Source of the DNA: DASVTR01 sp036387475
GTDB lineage: Bacteria > Acidobacteriota > Blastocatellia > Pyrinomonadales > Pyrinomonadaceae
DNA length: 64,000 bases
Assembly (NCBI GenBank): GCA_036387475.1
Contig: DASVTR010000018.1
Location: 186,001 to 250,000 of the forward strand
Direction of reading: 5' to 3'
The notes under the pieces were generated by a model that was not told where the DNA came from, searched no databases, and saw only the letters and a program-made list of their open reading frames with translations. Position 1 is the first letter of the stretch. Each line of letters starts with the position of its first letter. A program made the position numbers and the translations under genes. This document shows positions 60,007 to 64,000 of this stretch, in pieces.

Positions 60007-61869
60007 ATGTGTGGCATTGTTGGTTATGTCGGTAATAAGCAGGTTGTGCCGGTGATTATTGACGGGCTGCGAAAGCTCGAATATCGCGGCTACGATTCGG
60101 CGGGGATAGCGGTCGTTGACGAAGGGCACGATCTGGAGATCAGGCGTGCGGAAGGCAAGCTGCGTAATCTGGAAGAAGCGATTCGCTTGCACCCGCTCGA
60201 CGGCACATACGGCATCGGCCATACGCGTTGGGCCACGCACGGGCGGCCAACGGAAGAGAACGCCCACCCGCACCGCGATTGCACGGGCCGCGTCGTCGTC
60301 GTTCACAACGGCATCATCGAAAACTACCTGCGCTTGAAAGACCGCCTGCGTGCTTCCGACCATCGCTTTGTGACAGAGACGGACACGGAGATCGTCGCTC
60401 ATCTCATCGAAGAATATCTGAAAACGGAACGCTCGTTTGAAGGGGCTGTGCGCCGGGCCGTCGCAGATTTGCACGGCATCTTCGCGCTCTCGATTATCTC
60501 TGCGGACGAGCCGGACACGATCATCGCCGTCAGGCAAGGCCCGCCGGTCGTCATCGGTCTTGGAGACGGCGAATACTTCGTCGCCTCAGACATCCCTCCC
60601 ATCCTCCAACACACGCGCGACATCTTCTTTCTGGGCGACGGCGAGATAGCGGTGCTGACGCGTGATGCCGTGCGCGTTACGGATTTCGAGGGTAACTCGG
60701 TTGAGCCGGTTCAGCAGCGCATCACCTGGGACCCGATCATGGCGGAAAAGGGCGGCTTCAAGCATTTCATGCTCAAGGAAATCTATGAGCAGCCGCGCGC
60801 CGTCCGCGATACGGTGCAGGGGCGCGTCTCGCTGGAAACGGGCCGCATCTTTCTGGACGAGATGAAGAACATCACGGAAGCTGACTTCAAGCGCTTCACT
60901 TCCGTCAAGATTGCCGCCTGTGGGACAAGCTGGCATGCCGGACTCGCCGGCAAGTATATGATTGAGCAACTGGCGCGTATTCCCGTAGAGGTTGATTACG
61001 CTTCGGAGTTTCGCTACCGCGACCCTGTTATAGACGAAGACACGCTCACGCTCGTCATCTCTCAATCGGGTGAGACGGCAGACACCATCGCGGCCCTGAG
61101 GGAAGCAAAAGAGCGCGGCGCGAAAGTGCTGGCCGTTTGTAACGTGCAAGGCTCAATGATTATGCGCGAGGCCGACGGCGCTATCCTGACGCACGCCGGG
61201 CCGGAAATCGGCGTCGCCTCGACCAAGGCTTTTACGGCACAGATGATTGCGCTCTACCTCTTCGGCCTCTACCTGGGCCAACTGCGCGGCCATCTCTCAC
61301 AGGATGATGCGCGTTATCACGTACAGCAATTGGCGGAGCTTCCAGTCAAGCTCGAACATCTTCTGAACGAATCGGACGATATAGAGGAACTCGCGAAAGA
61401 GTTCTTCCGCTCGCAGGACTTTCTTTATCTGGGGCGCGGGATTAACTTCACCGTCGCGCTCGAAGGTGCTTTGAAGCTCAAGGAGATTTCCTACATCCAC
61501 GCCGAAGGCTATCCGGCGGGCGAGATGAAGCATGGGCCAAACGCCTTGATTGACGAGCGCCTGCCCGTCGTCATCATCAACACGCGCGAGGAAGGCAACC
61601 GTGCTTCGGAACTGCGCTATGAAAAGACGCATTCGAACATCGTCGAAGTCAAAGCGCGCGAGGGCGTCGTGCTCTCTATCTTGACCGAAGGCGACACGAT
61701 GTCTTCGCTCGTCTCCGACCACATCATAGAGTTGCCGCCGTCGAGCGACCTGCTCTCGCCTATTCTCGCCGTCATTCCGCTGCAACTTTTGGCCTATCAC
61801 ATAGCTGTCCGTCGCGGCTGCGACGTAGACCAGCCGCGCAACCTGGCGAAGTCCGTGACGGTTGAATAA
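60007..61869 (+). CDS. glmS: Glutamine--fructose-6-phosphate aminotransferase (isomerising)
   Basis: 620 aa. Cys2 nucleophile of the glutaminase half (MCGIVGYVGNKQVVPVIIDG), then RWATHGRPTEENAHPHRD and HNGIIENYLRLKDRL. Two SIS domains follow: ACGTSWHAGLAGKYMIEQL, ISQSGETADTIAALREAKERG, LGRGINFTVALEGALKLKEIS and the C-terminal DQPRNLAKSVTVE. It makes GlcN-6-P, the first step toward UDP-GlcNAc. No glmS ribozyme is seen in the 40-bp gap to glmU. Confidence 0.98.
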   Translation: MCGIVGYVGNKQVVPVIIDGLRKLEYRGYDSAGIAVVDEGHDLEIRRAEGKLRNLEEAIRLHPLDGTYGIGHTRWATHGRPTEENAHPHRDCTGRVVVVHNGIIENYLRLKDRLRASDHRFVTETDTEIVAHLIEEYLKTERSFEGAVRRAVADLHGIFALSIISADEPDTIIAVRQGPPVVIGLGDGEYFVASDIPPILQHTRDIFFLGDGEIAVLTRDAVRVTDFEGNSVEPVQQRITWDPIMAEKGGFKHFMLKEIYEQPRAVRDTVQGRVSLETGRIFLDEMKNITEADFKRFTSVKIAACGTSWHAGLAGKYMIEQLARIPVEVDYASEFRYRDPVIDEDTLTLVISQSGETADTIAALREAKERGAKVLAVCNVQGSMIMREADGAILTHAGPEIGVASTKAFTAQMIALYLFGLYLGQLRGHLSQDDARYHVQQLAELPVKLEHLLNESDDIEELAKEFFRSQDFLYLGRGINFTVALEGALKLKEISYIHAEGYPAGEMKHGPNALIDERLPVVIINTREEGNRASELRYEKTHSNIVEVKAREGVVLSILTEGDTMSSLVSDHIIELPPSSDLLSPILAVIPLQLLAYHIAVRRGCDVDQPRNLAKSVTVE

Positions 61870-61919
61870 GCTACTCGGGGTGACTTACGCCTCGCATTGT
61901 CAGAGAAGCTTAAGCGATT

Positions 61920-62432
61920 ATGACCGAAGAGATCAGGCAGGCAAACGTCATGACGGACGAAGAAAAAGAATGGCTCTTCAACTGGGGCGAAGACATCTTC
62001 GGCGTGACATCCTATGATCTGAAATTCAGGCCCAAGGATGTGCATTTCTTCATGGACGTTGACGGTGTGCCGCTGAGCCACACCAGCCTTCTCAAGCATG
62101 AGGTCAGTGTTAAAGGGCAGCCTGTGAAGGTCGCGGGTTTAGGCGGCGTCGTGACGCGACCGGAAGCGCAGGGTAAGGGCTATGCTGGCAGGCTCGTTCG
62201 TCATGCCGCAGAATTTTTCAAGCGAGAGTGGGATGTGGAAGCGGGGCTGCTGTTCTGTTTGCCGCGATTGGTGTCGTACTACGAGTCGCTGGGGTGGCAG
62301 AATATCGCTGGGCCTGTCTTAATCGAACAGCCCTCTGGCCGGAGATGGTCGCCAGTGCCGACCTTGATACTGCCGTGTCACGGACGAGCTTGGCCCACAG
62401 GCGAAGTTGAGTTGGGAAGCTTGCCTTGGTAA
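61920..62432 (+). CDS. GNAT family acetyltransferase
   Basis: 170 aa. Acetyl-CoA loop VAGLGGVVTRPEAQGKGYAG (V-x-x-x-x-Q-G-x-G), then RLVRHAAEFFKREWDVEAGL, and SYYESLGWQN near the end. N-terminal part (EEKEWLFNWGEDIFGVTSYD) resembles GNATs with an acetyltransferase-like substrate lobe, some of which modify aminoglycosides. The substrate here is unknown. It follows glmS by 50 bp. Confidence 0.82.
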   Translation: MTEEIRQANVMTDEEKEWLFNWGEDIFGVTSYDLKFRPKDVHFFMDVDGVPLSHTSLLKHEVSVKGQPVKVAGLGGVVTRPEAQGKGYAGRLVRHAAEFFKREWDVEAGLLFCLPRLVSYYESLGWQNIAGPVLIEQPSGRRWSPVPTLILPCHGRAWPTGEVELGSLPW

Positions 62433-62534
62433 CGAGTGCTTAGAGAGCGCGCCCCCTGTGCTGCATCGCTAACTGCCGTCACTCGAAAACATCTTCCTCA
62501 AACTCAAAATAGCCGTGCTGTTTTGCTTTGAGCG

Positions 62535-63053
62535 TCAACGCTTCTTCACAAACTTCAACGCCACGCCGTTCATACAATAGCGCAGGCCGGTTGGCTGCGG
62601 CCCGTCGTTAAAGACGTGTCCGAGGTGTGCGTCGCAGCGGTTACACGAGACTTCCGTGCGCGTCTCTCCGAGGCTATTGTCAACTTCCTCTCGCACGTGT
62701 TTCGCGTTGATGGGCGACCAAAAGCTGGGCCAGCCCGTGTTGGATTCAAACTTGGTTTTTGAGTCGAACAGCGGCAAGTCGCAGCAGACGCAGGCGAAGA
62801 TACCTTTCGCGTGAATCTTGAGCAAAGGGCTGGTGTAAGGCGCTTCAGTCCCCTTTTGCCGCGTGATGTAATACTGCTCCGGCGTCAGGATGCGCTTCCA
62901 TTCGGCATCCGTCTTGACGACCTTAGCGAATGGCAGTTCATCGTTGCTGGCCCGCACATCGTTTTGGGCCAGAGCGTTGACCAGCGGCGTGCGGCACAAA
63001 AGCGCAGCGCTTCCGATGGCAAGGCCGGATGTCAGGAAGAATCGTCTATTCAT
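62535..63053 (-). CDS. msrB: Peptide-methionine (R)-S-oxide reductase MsrB, exported
   Basis: 172 aa from the ATG at 63053 (GGAG 8 nt upstream). The N-terminus NRRFFLTSGLAIGSAALLC looks like a twin-arginine or Sec signal. MsrB core: WKRILTPEQYYITRQKGTEAP, zinc Cys pairs (CVCC, CNRC), FESNTGWPSFWSPI and RCDAHLGHVFNDGPQPTGLRYCMNG. The catalytic Cys is in RYCMNG, where most members have RYCINS. It repairs oxidised methionine in exported proteins. Confidence 0.93.
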   Translation of the reverse strand: MNRRFFLTSGLAIGSAALLCRTPLVNALAQNDVRASNDELPFAKVVKTDAEWKRILTPEQYYITRQKGTEAPYTSPLLKIHAKGIFACVCCDLPLFDSKTKFESNTGWPSFWSPINAKHVREEVDNSLGETRTEVSCNRCDAHLGHVFNDGPQPTGLRYCMNGVALKFVKKR

Positions 63054-63185
63054 CTTCAAAGCTCCTTCATAACGCGTTGTTCAAGATAATGTACGAACTA
63101 TTCCGAAGCTTTGGATTGCACCTGACACCGGGCGGGCAGGGAGGCGCTGCTCAAACTCTCGTCTTGCTTGCGCGGTCAATCAATT

Positions 63186-63395
63186 CTATTCTCTTGATTT
63201 CACAGGCGGACGTTTCATTTCGCCCGTCCAGAGCAGGATGACGCCGAGCGGAATTGCGACGACGCCGACATAAAACAGAATGCCGCCCACGCGTACGCCC
63301 AGCGGAGACTGTCCCTGAAGGGCCAGCAATGCGTAGATGATGAGGCATAGGACGCCCACGGCCATGATTGATCTGCCTAAGCCTCTGGTTTTCAT
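63186..63395 (-). CDS. Small two-span membrane protein
   Basis: 69 aa. Two hydrophobic segments (SIMAVGVLCLIIYALLAL; VGGILFYVGVVAIPLGVILL) and a basic end. GGGAGAG lies before the ATG. No family recognised. Confidence 0.6.
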   Translation of the reverse strand: MKTRGLGRSIMAVGVLCLIIYALLALQGQSPLGVRVGGILFYVGVVAIPLGVILLWTGEMKRPPVKSRE

Positions 63396-63449
63396 CTGAC
63401 TCTCCCTGCAACGGATGTTTTCTCCGTCGCTCCTACTGCTGACGCGTCT

Positions 63450-63701
63450 TTACGATTTCTTTTTCTGCCAGTGTTCGATGGCTACGGGCCGCCCATCTTC
63501 GGGCGTGGCGGCGTAGAGGAATTGCCACTCGCCGGAAGCGAAAGCCAGATTGACGAACTTGGCGCTGATTGATTGGCCGCCGCCATAAAAGACCAGTGCG
63601 CCATCGCCCGCGACCTCCGCCCGCTCGGCGTAGACTCCGACCTCCTGCCCGTTAGTGAGCTTCACCCACCAGTAGAAACGCCCGTGATCGTTTGCAGCCA
63701 T
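63450..63701 (-). CDS. Small protein of unknown function
   Basis: 83 aa from MAANDHG (AAGGA 7 nt upstream). Beta-rich sequence with many aromatic residues (GRFYWWVKLTNGQEVGVYAE, ALVFYGGGQSISAKFVNLAF, EWQFLYAATPEDG). It is not similar to a family I recognise. It is separated by only 18 bp from the DUF433 gene upstream. Confidence 0.6.
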   Translation of the reverse strand: MAANDHGRFYWWVKLTNGQEVGVYAERAEVAGDGALVFYGGGQSISAKFVNLAFASGEWQFLYAATPEDGRPVAIEHWQKKKS

Positions 63702-63719
63702 TTCCAATCCTTACTCAAT

Positions 63720-63944
63720 TCAAACCTGCACCACCATTTGATTTCTTTCCCGGTCGGCGGCGTAGCCATAGCAAGCCAGAATGTCTTCTCTGGTGAGATA
63801 TGGAAAATCGTCGAGCACTTCCTGCTCTGTCATCCCTGAAGCGAGATACGAGAGGACATCATAAACGGTGATGCGCATATCTCGAATACAAGGTTTTCCG
63901 CCGCGCTTGCCGGGTTCGATAGTAATAATATCCTTATAGTTCAT
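63720..63944 (-). CDS. DUF433 family protein (antitoxin-like)
   Basis: 74 aa. DUF433 signature: IITIEPGKRGGKPCIRDMRITVYDVLSYLASGMTEQEVLDDFPYLTREDILACYGYAADRE-type pattern (seen as GGKPCIRDMRITVYDVL and YLTREDILACYGYA). The winged-helix domain occurs in antitoxins paired with PIN or DUF5615 toxins. No toxin is encoded next to it in this window (the 83-aa gene downstream does not look like one). Confidence 0.85.
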   Translation of the reverse strand: MNYKDIITIEPGKRGGKPCIRDMRITVYDVLSYLASGMTEQEVLDDFPYLTREDILACYGYAADRERNQMVVQV

Positions 63945-64000
63945 GCCCGCGATTTTAACACTTTAAGCGAGCAACAGGGCAAAACTTTAGTGGCAGAGCC

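Overview
The window is a moderately GC-rich bacterial chromosome segment with dense, mostly operonic genes and no rRNA, tRNA, phage, insertion sequence or CRISPR array that I can see. Gene content (full dcw cell-wall/division cluster, MglA/MglB polarity GTPase pair, Ycf48-like and VIT/VWA secreted proteins, paired M16 peptidases, a compact bacterial microcompartment locus with a class II aldolase, Rex) fits a Gram-negative soil or thermal heterotroph. Acidobacteriota of the Blastocatellia type is my best guess, but this is inference from gene content and not a phylogeny.

Layout. 1-1274: a STAS anti-anti-sigma factor with the edge of a following gene, and a small ribbon-helix-helix-like protein. 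1474-4929 (+): two M16 peptidases. 5198-14679 (-): Ycf48-like protein, VIT/VWA protein, MFS exporter, two XdhC-family proteins around an Mpo1-like membrane protein, two hypothetical proteins, nadC. 14676-22141 (-): valS, two response regulators, a pseudopilin-like secreted protein, pdxA, an Hfq-like protein. 22529-40124 (-): ftsZ, ftsA, ftsQ, murB, murC, murG, ftsW, murD, mraY, murF, ftsI, ftsL, rsmH, mraZ. murE and ddl are missing from their usual places. mraZ has a sigma70-like promoter overlapped by three GTGG boxes spaced exactly 10 bp, the expected MraZ operator. 40481-43807 (+): ZIP transporter, TPM/YgcG protein, nucleotidyltransferase, LemA. 43926-47835 (-): Rex, a TonB-C-like protein, class II aldolase, one BMC-H, three BMC-P shell proteins and a Cys-rich protein of unknown function. 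48145-54671 (+): ruvA, ruvB, a secreted protein, YihY, queA, a GNAT. 54759-55915 (-): mglB-mglA. 56294-62432 (+): Lys/Ala-rich TPR protein, yvcK, glmU, glmS, GNAT. 62535-63944 (-): msrB, small proteins and a DUF433 protein.

The most striking structure is not a gene. About 27 intergenic elements, roughly one per 2.4 kb, share one design: an arm of 3-5 tandem words of mostly 7 bp, a 6-60 bp centre, and the complementary arm. At least nine unrelated word sets occur (for example CGATGAA, GGCAAAA, CTGAAAA, GGAGTCA, GTGATGA, TCCAAAG, GGGGAAA), yet nearly all keep the 7-bp period (8 bp in two). Some centres are conserved between copies, and one element is nested inside another. Arms often reach a stop codon and are translated as extra C-terminal tails, or abut the next start codon where no Shine-Dalgarno is visible. 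They sit in most gaps of the dcw cluster and in three consecutive gaps of the microcompartment operon.

Functional links: dcw enzymes, GlmS/GlmU and the UDP-sugar-binding YvcK serve peptidoglycan precursor supply. Rex heads the microcompartment operon, which suggests redox-linked expression of an encapsulated aldolase pathway whose aldehyde dehydrogenase and phosphotransacylase are not in this window.
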